This document shows positions 37,585 to 44,061 of a DNA stretch of 44,061 nt, piece after piece. Made by a program: the position numbers and the translations under genes. The notes beneath the pieces were generated by a model that was given only the letters and a program-made list of their open reading frames with translations, had not been told where the DNA came from and ran no database searches. Each line of letters starts with the position of its first letter. Positions within the stretch are counted from its first letter, which is position 1. Source of the stretch: a virus; IMG/VR virus record IMGVR_UViG_3300044950_001016, positions 1 to 44,061 of that record; one strand, given 5' to 3'.

Positions 37585-39407
37585 CGCGCGCCTCCTGGGA
37601 CCAGCCGCCCGGCGCCCTCAACCAGGCGCCGCGTCGGGTCCATCATGCCTTCGCTCGCGGCCTGGCGCACCTTGGCCGGGTCGGCGTCGCCGTTGATCGT
37701 GATGTGGACCGACCCAATGTGCTGGGAGGCCTGGACGCCGCCGCCCTTGCCCTTAGCGGCCGGGGCGCCGCCCCAATCGCTAGGGCCATCGCCGCCGCCG
37801 AACGAGTAGTCCACGCCCTTGACGCCCATGGCCTTGTCGTAGGCCTCCTGGTCCCAGCTTGCGCCGTCGCCCTTGGAGCCGGCCGACGCCGCGCCCGTGG
37901 CCCTGGCCTTGCGCGCCACGGCCTTGGCCGCCCTGGCCTTCTTGGCCACGTCCTCCGGGCTCATCATCAGCATTTCTACAAACTTGTCGCCGGCCTGCTC
38001 CGTATCGCCGATGTCCTTGGAGCTCTGGGCGTTGACCGCCTTGAGCGTAGAGAAGGTCCGGTCGCCGCGCGACAAGTCGTAGGCCGCAGCGGCCGCGGCC
38101 GCGCCCGCCGCCATGATGCCCTGGACCAGCACCTTGACCGCCATGGCTGTCGCGCCGGTAAACGCCAGCAGCTGCCGGATCGTATAGGCCGCGCCAGCCG
38201 CGGCCTCCTCCAGGCCGTCCGAGCCCTCGGCGCTACCGGCCAGAAGCTCCACAAACTCGCGCATATCTGGCAGCCCGTCGACCAGCGCGGACCCGAAGCG
38301 GACCTGCGCGTCCTCGGCCGCCAGGACCGCCGGGGCGAACTTCTCGCCCAGCTGCACGCGCGCCGCCTCGACCTTGGCCCTGGCCCGGTCTAGCTCGTGC
38401 GCCAGGCCGCCGGCGCCGGTCGTGGCCTCGGTGTAGGCGTCGCCCATGGTCGTGGCCGCCCTGGCGTTGCTGGTCATCGCCGCGCTCATGGACTCGGTCC
38501 GGTCCTTGACCAGGTGCAGGACCAGGCCCTGGGCCTCCAGCGGTGGAAAGAGCTTGGCGATGGCCTCGGCCGACCCGTCGGTGTTCTTGATAAGCTCCCG
38601 GATTACGCCACTGTAGCCCATGGTCTTGACCGCGGCCTCGGCGCCTTCAAAGCCCATCTTCTTGATCGCCAGGCTCGACGGGCTGCCCTGGCGGGTAAGC
38701 TCGCCGAAGGTGGCCGCCAGGCCGGTGCCTACGGTGCTCGCCCCGTTCATCACCACCGCGTTGGCCGCGAAGGTCGCAAAGAGCTCCTCTTGCGTCACGC
38801 CCAGCGCCGCCGCCCGGCCAGCGACCACGCCCATCGCGCTGGAAAGCTCGGGCAGGGTCGTGCGGCCCAGGGCCACCGTGTTCTGGGCCAGGTTGGCCGT
38901 GAACTCGGCCGCCTTGGCGGACGTGTCGCCGTAGCTGTTCTGGACCGCGGAGAGCAGGTTCAGCGCTTCGCTGGTCGACGCGGCGCCCGCGACCGCGGCC
39001 TTGGCCGCGACCTCCAGGATCTTGACCGAGTCCGCCGTATCGCCGAACGCCGAGATCACCTGGTAGGTGCCCTTGGTCAAGTCCTCCAGCGGCTTTCCGG
39101 TGTCCAGGGCCAGGGCCATGATGCCCTCGCGTAGCTCCGCCACGCGCTTGGCGCTGCCGGGCATCAGGCTGGCCACCTGGGACAGGTTGGCCCCGAAGGC
39201 CGCCGCGGTCTTGACGCCCTCCTGCACCTGGACCCAGGCCCCGCGAGCCACCTGGAGCCCCGCGAAGGACCCGGCCAGGCGCTTGAGCTCATCGCCCAAA
39301 GACGACGCCGAGCCCTTGGCTTTCTTGGCCTTGTCGTCGGCGTCGTCCAGGGCCTTCGTGTCGCCCTTGGCCCGTACCGAGATCACAAGCTCACGGATCG
39401 TCGGCAT
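37581..39407 (-). CDS. tail tape measure protein, TP901 type
   Basis: 608 aa; GGAGGG before ATG 39407, overlapping the long chaperone frame by 17 bases. N-terminal coiled coil (DADDKAKKAKGSASSLGDEL). TP901 core at about 70-270: 'FGANLSQVASLMPGSAKRVA', 'PLEDLTKGTYQVISAFGDTA', 'ALNLLSAVQNSYGDTSAKAA'. A hydrophobic segment with two spans follows (about 405-440). By the usual rule of about 0.15 nm per residue it predicts a tail near 90 nm. It sets tail length and is ejected with DNA. Confidence 0.9.
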   Translation of the reverse strand: MPTIRELVISVRAKGDTKALDDADDKAKKAKGSASSLGDELKRLAGSFAGLQVARGAWVQVQEGVKTAAAFGANLSQVASLMPGSAKRVAELREGIMALALDTGKPLEDLTKGTYQVISAFGDTADSVKILEVAAKAAVAGAASTSEALNLLSAVQNSYGDTSAKAAEFTANLAQNTVALGRTTLPELSSAMGVVAGRAAALGVTQEELFATFAANAVVMNGASTVGTGLAATFGELTRQGSPSSLAIKKMGFEGAEAAVKTMGYSGVIRELIKNTDGSAEAIAKLFPPLEAQGLVLHLVKDRTESMSAAMTSNARAATTMGDAYTEATTGAGGLAHELDRARAKVEAARVQLGEKFAPAVLAAEDAQVRFGSALVDGLPDMREFVELLAGSAEGSDGLEEAAAGAAYTIRQLLAFTGATAMAVKVLVQGIMAAGAAAAAAAYDLSRGDRTFSTLKAVNAQSSKDIGDTEQAGDKFVEMLMMSPEDVAKKARAAKAVARKARATGAASAGSKGDGASWDQEAYDKAMGVKGVDYSFGGGDGPSDWGGAPAAKGKGGGVQASQHIGSVHITINGDADPAKVRQAASEGMMDPTRRLVEGAGRLVPGGAR

Positions 39408-40025
39408 CGTCGCCCTCCACGGTTAGCCCCAGCAGGTGGTCCAGCGCCTCGTGGGCGTCGGCCAGGTCGGCGCAAGAAAGCAGCGTCGCCACCTCGGTCC
39501 AGGTCACGACCCGGTGCGCCACCGGCCGCCATAGAAACCAGTCTAGGCCTGCTCTTGAGCCGCCCTGGCCAGGCCCGCCGCGGCCTCCGCGCTCTGCTGG
39601 CCCGCCGCCGCCCGAAGCGCCATCTGCGCGGCCGCGCTCTGTAGCACGGCGCGCGCTTCTGTAAAAAAATCCAGGTAGTTCACCTCGACGGCCGCGGCCA
39701 GGACCGCGAACAGGTGGCCGAAGCGCCCCGCGAAGTGCGCCGAGAATACCTCCCGCGTCAACAGGCGGCCGTCGGCCGAGACCTTGGCCAGCAGCGGCAG
39801 GACCACCGCCTCCAGGTCGGCGGGCTGGACGTCGCGCAAGACCCGGCCCAGGGCCCGCGTCAAGGCCCCGACGTCGGCCTCGGCGTCGGGCCTAGAGAAG
39901 AACTCCTCCAGGCCGCCGGCCAGCAGCTGGTTCAGGCGCAAGAAAACGGGCCAGCCGCTAGCGGCCGGGAGTTGTCGGATCTCGTAGGTGGTCCCGCTAA
40001 TCTCGCGGGTTACAGGCTCCAGCAT
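39391..40025 (-). CDS. tail assembly chaperone, -1 frameshift long form (G-T type)
   Basis: Reads as the 160-aa short form to the slippery site at 39669-39663, then in the -1 frame to TGA 39393-39391, 211 aa in total. The -1 frame is open through the overlap and beyond, ending with 'LDWFLWRPVAHRVVTWTEVA', 'LADAHEALDHLLG' and an acidic tail. That end resembles the T or gp42 part of tail chaperones. It has no start codon with an RBS of its own. Both forms bind tape measure and tube subunits during assembly in lambda- and Mu-type phages. Confidence 0.78.
39543..40025 (-). CDS. tail assembly chaperone, short form (G type)
   Basis: 160 aa, ATG 40025 with GAGGACGCACC; a reading to 40058 lacks an RBS. 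Mostly helical: 'TYEIRQLPAASGWPVFLRLN', 'LTRALGRVLRDVQPADLEAV', 'FSAHFAGRFGHLFAVLAAAV', 'YLDFFTEARAVLQSAAAQMA'. Sits between tube and tape measure, the classic chaperone position, and contains the slippery heptamer in the 'DFF' codons. Confidence 0.82.
   Translation of the reverse strand: MLEPVTREISGTTYEIRQLPAASGWPVFLRLNQLLAGGLEEFFSRPDAEADVGALTRALGRVLRDVQPADLEAVVLPLLAKVSADGRLLTREVFSAHFAGRFGHLFAVLAAAVEVNYLDFFTEARAVLQSAAAQMALRAAAGQQSAEAAAGLARAAQEQA
39663..39669 (-). promoter_or_regulatory. programmed -1 frameshift site T TTT TTT
   Basis: Seven T on the mRNA strand in phase T_TTT_TTT (codons GAT TTT TTT ACA), a perfect X_XXY_YYZ slippery heptamer. It is the longest T-run noticed in this GC-rich genome and lies 118 bases before the short-form stop. 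The -1 frame from here is open for 90 codons to the tape-measure start. Confidence 0.8.
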
Positions 40026-40088
40026 GGTGCGTCCTCGGGTGGCGGTAAAGGCGGCCACGGGCGCAGCTTGCGGGTGGCCCCGGTCAGG

Positions 40089-40523
40089 TTACAGGTTCAG
40101 GCCCTCGCGCTGCTTGGCCGCTCCCTGGAAGGTCCAGGTCCGGTTCGTGATCTCTTGCCCGAACTCGGGGTCCGGGCGCTTGGCAATCCAGGCCTGCGGC
40201 AGCAAGTAGACCGTCGTGCCCGAAAGGTCCACGATCTTGAGCGGGTGGACGCCGAGCCCGGTCAGGCGGTCGGTCTCGGCCATCACGCCCAGGAGCTCGT
40301 TGGCCTCGCTGGTCTGGAGCAGCTGGACCTCGACGGCCACAAGCGGGTCGTGCGCGGCCACGGAGCGCGCCACGCGGCCGTCGCCGCCCTGGACCGCGGT
40401 CACCTGTTGGCCGTCGCGCGTGACCTTGACCATGGAGCCCTTGGCGAAGCCGGAGATCACCAGCGGCCCGAACGTGACCGACAAGCGGTCCGGGCTATAC
40501 GTTTGCACAAAGGTATCAGGCAT
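40089..40523 (-). CDS. tail tube protein (DUF3277-like)
   Basis: 144 aa, GGAGACGCAG before ATG. 'YSPDRLSVTFGPLVISGFAK', 'GSMVKVTRDGQQVTAVQGGD', 'GRVARSVAAHDPLVAVEVQL', 'SGTTVYLLPQAWIAKRPDPE', 'ITNRTWTFQG' is the DUF3277 tube pattern. It follows the sheath gene as in other contractile phages. Confidence 0.88.
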   Translation of the reverse strand: MPDTFVQTYSPDRLSVTFGPLVISGFAKGSMVKVTRDGQQVTAVQGGDGRVARSVAAHDPLVAVEVQLLQTSEANELLGVMAETDRLTGLGVHPLKIVDLSGTTVYLLPQAWIAKRPDPEFGQEITNRTWTFQGAAKQREGLNL

Positions 40524-40563
40524 CTGCGTCTCCTAGCGCCGCTGGTTGGCGCGCCCCGGCCGG

Positions 40564-41922
40564 TTAGAACTCAAGCGTGCCCTGGATCGTGGTCGAGTGA
40601 ATGGCCCCGGCCAGGGTGCCCGCGAAGGCCAGGCCGGACGCCTTGCGGATGGCCTTGTCGGCCGGGTCCACGCTGGCGACCTTGGGGACCGTCACGGTAG
40701 GCGCCGGGCTCGCGGCCAGGATGCCCGCCTTGACGGCTAGCTCCAGGCGGGCCTGCATCACGCTGGCGACCTGGTGGAAGCCCTGGTCGGTGTAGGGGAT
40801 CTTCTTGGGCGCGGCCTGCTGGAGCAGGTTGAAAACGTCCTCTTGCATCCGGACCGAGATCCAGTCCACGCCCTGCTGGACGTCGATGAAGCGCCCGCTG
40901 GCCATCGTGCCTTGAGCCGGCAGCTTGGCCGACCCATAGGCCTGGTAATGGTTGCCGTTGTTCGCCTCCAGGAACGCCTGCTGCGACGCGGTCAGGGCGC
41001 TGGGCGTGATGCCCGACAAGGCCCCAAACTTCCAGGTGGTCGACCCGGGGTCCTGCGAGATCCGGCTAGAGGCCCAGGCGGCCGCGAAGCTCTCGGCCCC
41101 GCCGGCCACGACCTCCCACTTGGCGCTCGTGATCTGGGCGCCCAGCGTGATGGCCAGGTCCGTGATCTGCGGGTTGGAAGCGTTGCCGGTCGCCGTGAGC
41201 TCGATCACGCGGTCGTTGTCGGTGCCGCCGGCCACCGCCACGACCGAAGCCGCGGAGAACTTGGCGGTCGCCAGGATGGCCGACGCGAACGCCGCCAGGG
41301 TCGCGTCGCTGGTCGTGTTGATCACGCCGTCGAAGGTAGCCGTGACCGCGATGCCGTTGACCTTGCAAGAGATCACGTTATTCGCCATCAGCTTGTCGGC
41401 GAGCGTGATCTTGGACGTCTGGGCGGCCGGGTTGTGAAAGGCCAGCGCCGTGCGGTTTCGCTCCAGGTCGGCCAGGTCCTTGGCGACGCTGGCGTTGGGC
41501 GTCAGGCAGGCCACCGCGGCGGTCTGGCAAATGTAGATCGCGGGCTTGCTCCGCGTCTCAACGTAGGCCGCGACCTCCTTGATATCGGCGTCGGACCGGG
41601 CCGTCGCCACGGCGCAAAACCAGTCGGGGTCGAAGCCGTCGATAGCGGCCAGGGCCTGGGTCCAGGTCTCGCCAATGTCCTTGCGCCCGACCTTGAAAAG
41701 CGGGACGCGCTGGGCCTGGGCCAGGATCGCCGCGGCCTCGACCGCGACCTCCGTATAGGCCGGGTGGTCCGCAAGCAGGGCAGCCAAGCTACTGTAGGTT
41801 TTGACGCGGTCGGACGGCGCCACGAACTCGTCCACGACCAGGATCGTGCCGAAGCCCTGGCGCGAAAGCCCCGAGTCCTTGACGGCGATCTGGACGCTCG
41901 CGACGGTAGAGATCTCTGGCAT
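40564..41922 (-). CDS. contractile tail sheath protein (DUF3383)
   Basis: 452 aa; GGAGGCTAGCT before ATG. DUF3383 signature: 'GLSRQGFGTILVVDE', 'VKTYSSLAALLAD', 'VPLFKVGRK', 'DWFCAVATARSDADIKEVAA', and at the end 'GVDWISVRMQEDVFNLLQQA', 'IPYTDQGFHQVASVMQARLE', and 'AGAIHSTTIQGTLEF'. An inserted beta domain at about 185-270 resembles pieces of the cement protein. It defines the phage as a myovirus. Confidence 0.92.
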   Translation of the reverse strand: MPEISTVASVQIAVKDSGLSRQGFGTILVVDEFVAPSDRVKTYSSLAALLADHPAYTEVAVEAAAILAQAQRVPLFKVGRKDIGETWTQALAAIDGFDPDWFCAVATARSDADIKEVAAYVETRSKPAIYICQTAAVACLTPNASVAKDLADLERNRTALAFHNPAAQTSKITLADKLMANNVISCKVNGIAVTATFDGVINTTSDATLAAFASAILATAKFSAASVVAVAGGTDNDRVIELTATGNASNPQITDLAITLGAQITSAKWEVVAGGAESFAAAWASSRISQDPGSTTWKFGALSGITPSALTASQQAFLEANNGNHYQAYGSAKLPAQGTMASGRFIDVQQGVDWISVRMQEDVFNLLQQAAPKKIPYTDQGFHQVASVMQARLELAVKAGILAASPAPTVTVPKVASVDPADKAIRKASGLAFAGTLAGAIHSTTIQGTLEF

Positions 41923-41924
41923 AG

Positions 41925-42449
41925 CTAGCCTCCGCTGTAGGTTGCCGCCCAGGCGGCCGAGTCAATCCAGGACAGGTCTTGGGCCGCTGCAAGAGCGTAG
42001 CCCAGCGACACCTCAAACGTAGCGCGGCCCTCGACGACCGTATCTTGCGGGGCGCTGGTGTCCCGTACCGCACCACGGTCTAACACGGCCAGGCCGACGG
42101 ATTCAAGCGCCGCCCTCGTAGCCTCAAGCGCCAGGCCGCTCCGGGCCCGGCCGGCCAGGGCGTAGGGCGCCGCGTCGCCGGGCGTGGCCGCGCCGAACAC
42201 GTCGACTTGGAGCGTGGCCCGGTACTGCTCGATCACCAGGCGCTGCCCGTTGGCTAGGGCGCGGTCCTCGGCCTGCGGCGCCACGGGCACCGCCGGGCTG
42301 GTCCAGGTCAAAAGGGCGTAGGGCTTTGGCGGCCGCGGGGCGTCCTGGTGGGCCCAGCGCACGCGGTCAGCGGCAAAGCTGGTCGCGCCGCCCAGCCAGG
42401 TAGCGAGCGCCGCGTTTGCGGTTGTCCAGGACCAGGTGGGCAAAGGCAT
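41925..42449 (-). CDS. neck/tail terminator protein (LIC_12616-like)
   Basis: 174 aa, GGAGTAAGCT before ATG, two bases before the sheath gene. 'RVRWAHQDAPRPPKPYALLT', 'QRLVIEQYRATLQVDVFGAA' and 'AGRARSGLALEATRAALESV' followed by 'VVEGRATFEVSLGYA' is the phage neck-terminator pattern. It caps the tube and sheath at the head end. Confidence 0.8.
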   Translation of the reverse strand: MPLPTWSWTTANAALATWLGGATSFAADRVRWAHQDAPRPPKPYALLTWTSPAVPVAPQAEDRALANGQRLVIEQYRATLQVDVFGAATPGDAAPYALAGRARSGLALEATRAALESVGLAVLDRGAVRDTSAPQDTVVEGRATFEVSLGYALAAAQDLSWIDSAAWAATYSGG

Positions 42450-42452
42450 AGC

Positions 42453-42824
42453 TTACTCCGCCGCCGTAGCGTCGCCGAGGATAACCCGTTGAAAGGAGCC
42501 AAACGCTCGCCAGTCCTCCACCTGAAGGACCCGGTAGGTGCGGCCGCCCGTCGTGATCAGGTCCTCGCGCAGGCCAGCGGCCACGTCGGCCGTCCGCACC
42601 TCAAGCTCGAGGCCGACCCACGCCACGACCCGCGCGCTTTCGCGGACGCCCTCCGGTAGGAAGGCCGCCTGGCGTGGCGACAAGGGCTGCCAGACCGCCG
42701 TTCCCGGCGTCGACGTTGTGGCGCCAGGGGTCCAGACGCCGCCGGCCGTAGAGCCGGCGCCAGCGCGCTGCACGGCGATCGCCACGCGCGGCAGTAGGTT
42801 CAAGACGCCGCGAAGGTCAGGCAT
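42453..42824 (-). CDS. head-tail joining-region protein, 123 aa
   Basis: Overlaps the upstream gene by eight bases. 'VVAWVGLELEVRTADVAAGL', 'DLITTGGRTYRVLQVEDWRA' and 'FGSFQRVIL' have the beta-rich pattern of small head-completion or stopper proteins. Its position between the morphogenesis protein and the terminator fits. Exact family not assigned. Confidence 0.65.
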   Translation of the reverse strand: MPDLRGVLNLLPRVAIAVQRAGAGSTAGGVWTPGATTSTPGTAVWQPLSPRQAAFLPEGVRESARVVAWVGLELEVRTADVAAGLREDLITTGGRTYRVLQVEDWRAFGSFQRVILGDATAAE

Positions 42825-43341
42825 CGCCGCCCCCTGGGCCCTTGGCCTTGACCACGAAGGTAATGCTCTGGCGCAGCTGCCCGGTGTCGATCAAGGGCTT
42901 GCTCGACTTCTTGCGCTTGATCGTCGCGGGCTGGAGCGGTGGCCCGATACCGTCGGCGATCCGCTGCTGGATCATGCCCTGGATCTCCAGGCCGATATCG
43001 CTCATGGCCGTGGCCGCGCGCTTGCGAAGCTCGGCCACGTCGTCCACGGCCCGGTCGATCACCTGGCCAATCGCGTCGCCCTTCTCGTCCACCGTGGCGC
43101 GCAGGAAGCTCCGCGCCGGAATCACGACCCGCCGGCCGCCCTGCTCGAAGTCGGCCCCGAACTCGTGGACCGCCGCGAGCTCCGGGTTGGTCAGCGGGTC
43201 GCCCTTGGACCGCTCGCGGTCCTTGCCGTGAACGCCGATCGTAAGCTCCAGGCCGGCCAGCGCCTCCAGGGCGTAGCGGGTCCGGGACCACCCTAGGTCG
43301 TCGTCCGTGATCTCGACAGCCGCCGCGGTAGCCGTGGGCAT
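42817..43341 (-). CDS. virion morphogenesis / HK97 gp10-like head-tail protein
   Basis: 174 aa, GGAGGTGTAA before ATG. 'NPELAAVHEFGADFEQGG' then 'VVIPARSFLRATVDEKGDAI' and 'AMSDIGLEIQGMIQQRIADG', 'PPLQPATIKRKKSSKPLIDT', 'GQLRQSITFVV' is the well-known virion-morphogenesis pattern (Mu gpG/HK97 gp10 type). Confidence 0.85.
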   Translation of the reverse strand: MPTATAAAVEITDDDLGWSRTRYALEALAGLELTIGVHGKDRERSKGDPLTNPELAAVHEFGADFEQGGRRVVIPARSFLRATVDEKGDAIGQVIDRAVDDVAELRKRAATAMSDIGLEIQGMIQQRIADGIGPPLQPATIKRKKSSKPLIDTGQLRQSITFVVKAKGPGGGDA

Positions 43342-43713
43342 TTACACCTCCACCGAGTCGCCGCCGCTGGTCAGGCCGCCAGCGAAGCGGGCCCTGAAGG
43401 CCGCCAGCAGGTCCTGCCCGTAGCTCGTCCGGTCCAGGGTATGCCAGCCGGACAGGGTGGCCGGCGCCGCGTATTGGGCGCTCACGCCGCCCACGCTGTA
43501 GGCCGTCAAGGGGCCGGCCGAGCCGCTAGCCGCGTCGGCCATGGCGAGTTTGTGGCACGCCCAGAGCGCGGTCAGGTAGTCCCGGTCGGCCTCGTCAAAC
43601 TGCGCCAGGTCGATCTCGCGGCCCACCAGGCCGATCCAAAGGTTGATCGTGGCGTCCGCCACGCCAGCGAATTGCGGGGCCAGGGTCTTGATATACGCCG
43701 CCGTCACGGCCAT
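43342..43713 (-). CDS. head-tail connector, DUF4054-like
   Basis: 123 aa, started at ATG 43713 with GGAGG five bases upstream; the longer reading to 43830 would run through the terminator hairpin and overlap the capsid gene. 'KTLAPQFAGVADATINLWIG', 'REIDLAQFDEADRDYLTALW' and 'ACHKLAMADAA' are the DUF4054 pattern, and the C-terminus has 'LDRTSYGQDLLAAFRARFAG'. It attaches beneath the portal. Confidence 0.82.
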   Translation of the reverse strand: MAVTAAYIKTLAPQFAGVADATINLWIGLVGREIDLAQFDEADRDYLTALWACHKLAMADAASGSAGPLTAYSVGGVSAQYAAPATLSGWHTLDRTSYGQDLLAAFRARFAGGLTSGGDSVEV

Positions 43714-43720
43714 GGCCGCC

Positions 43721-43764
43721 TCCGAAAAGCACAAAGGCCCGGGCCCGATAAGGGCGCCGGGCCT
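43721..43764 (-). terminator. rho-independent terminator after the capsid gene
   Basis: AGGCCCGG-GCCC / GGGC-CCGGGCCT (43735-43764), 12 bp with one bulge and a five-base loop, begins 24 bases past the capsid stop. On the minus strand it is followed by TTGTGCTTTT. It would trim high-level capsid message from the connector genes, which have their own RBS. Confidence 0.78.
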
Positions 43765-43787
43765 CCGCGCGTGGGTCGCCTCTTGGG

Positions 43788-44061
43788 CTAGATGCCGTAG
43801 AAGAACTTCCCGCCTAGGGTCTGCTCCCACTTGCAGCCGCCGGTGCGGGCGTGGACGTGGATCAGGGTCTCGAAGCCGCGGACCTCCGGGGCGAGCTCTT
43901 CATAGTCCACCGGCAGCACCTGGCTCACGACGGCCGGGTCACGGGCGAAGCAGGCCCCGACGTCGACGCTGCCCTGGCCGACCAGCGGGCCGGCGGTCTT
44001 GGCCTCCGGGACCCAATCGACCTCCTTGACGTAAGGGCTATTGGCCAGAAAGCGCTTGAGG
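43788..44061 (-). CDS. major capsid protein (C-terminal part; overlaps left-end copy)
   Basis: Bases 43911-44061 repeat 1-151 of the window; 43910-43788 supply the last 41 codons, including stop, of the 334-aa capsid protein begun at 882. The end reads 'VDYEELAPEVRGFETLIHVH', 'ARTGGCKWEQTLGGKFFYGI', then TAG. It closes the reading frame across the contig junction without frameshift, which supports the circular assembly. Confidence 0.85.
   Translation of the reverse strand, partial: LKRFLANSPYVKEVDWVPEAKTAGPLVGQGSVDVGACFARDPAVVSQVLPVDYEELAPEVRGFETLIHVHARTGGCKWEQTLGGKFFYGI
43911..44061. repeat. terminal direct repeat, right copy
   Basis: Duplicate of 1-151 with one base different (44037 g versus 127 a). 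The codons are AGC versus AGT, both Ser. One copy should be removed for a circular map, giving a unique length of 43910. Confidence 0.93.

Noticed and set aside
43714-43830. N-terminal extension of the DUF4054 gene to 43830
   Set aside because: It would translate through the terminator hairpin and the capsid stop region. The ATG at 43713 has a perfect GGAGG.
1-44061. integrase, transposase, tRNA genes, host-flanking DNA or att sites
   Set aside because: None seen by reading the frames and intergenic gaps. Gene density is phage throughout, so the window is not a prophage with flanks. A subtle tRNA or att site could still escape a reading by eye.

Overview
This window is essentially the complete genome of one tailed bacteriophage, assembled as a contig about 44 kb long. 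The first 151 bases recur as the last 151 bases (1-151 = 43911-44061) with one synonymous difference, so the molecule closes into a circle and the split runs through the major capsid gene. Base composition is very GC-rich (visually near 70%). Genes are packed head to tail, often with ATGA, GTGA or TAATG overlaps, and all but one are on the minus strand. The tail is contractile (DUF3383-type sheath, short tape measure, compact baseplate), so the morphology is that of a myovirus. A probable overlapping spanin pair, a YadA-like fibre and strong GGAGG ribosome binding sites point to a GC-rich Gram-negative host that I cannot name more precisely. I see no integrase, transposase, tRNA or CRISPR array.

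Transcription order runs from high to low coordinates. The early block starts at about 28.4 kb: an amidoligase, a tandem gamma-glutamylcyclotransferase, a Zn-finger protein, a putative ssDNA-binding protein, a DnaQ-like exonuclease, a small HTH protein, an SF2 helicase, a VRR-NUC nuclease, a Dam-type methylase, a DUF5131 protein, small unknowns, a DnaJ-type zinc protein, a secreted lysozyme-like protein and a primase-polymerase/helicase (14680). It is served by at least three, probably four, copies of one promoter type carrying a conserved GTAAAG box upstream of the -35. A single HTH gene at 28683-28994 is divergent on the plus strand and is the obvious repressor candidate.

A 479-base non-coding stretch (14201-14679) follows. 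It holds six or more copies of a TTGCGGTGGGGTCC-like repeat in both orientations around an AT-rich patch, and is the best candidate for the replication origin. Next comes a tight cluster: ParB-like protein, two small Cys-containing proteins, an ABC ATPase fused to a GNAT acyltransferase, a winged-helix protein and a formyltransferase-like protein. It lies directly upstream of the terminase genes. I propose it as a DNA (hyper)modification or packaging-linked system, the most novel feature here.

The late block continues with small and large terminase, DUF1073 portal, a very long head-morphogenesis protein with an Ala-rich coiled coil and a DUF3626-like C-terminal domain, a DUF2213 protease/scaffold, a cement protein and the major capsid protein (wrapping round the contig ends). 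After a terminator hairpin come the head-tail connectors, tail terminator, sheath, tube, tail assembly chaperone with a -1 frameshift site, tape measure, baseplate (Dit-like, plug, hub, Gp138 spike, gp25, J, tail protein I-like), the YadA-like fibre and the lysis cassette (membrane coiled-coil protein, PGBD-GH25 endolysin, holin-like, Rz/Rz1-like pair). The lysis cassette ends by overlapping the stop codon of the plus-strand HTH gene.
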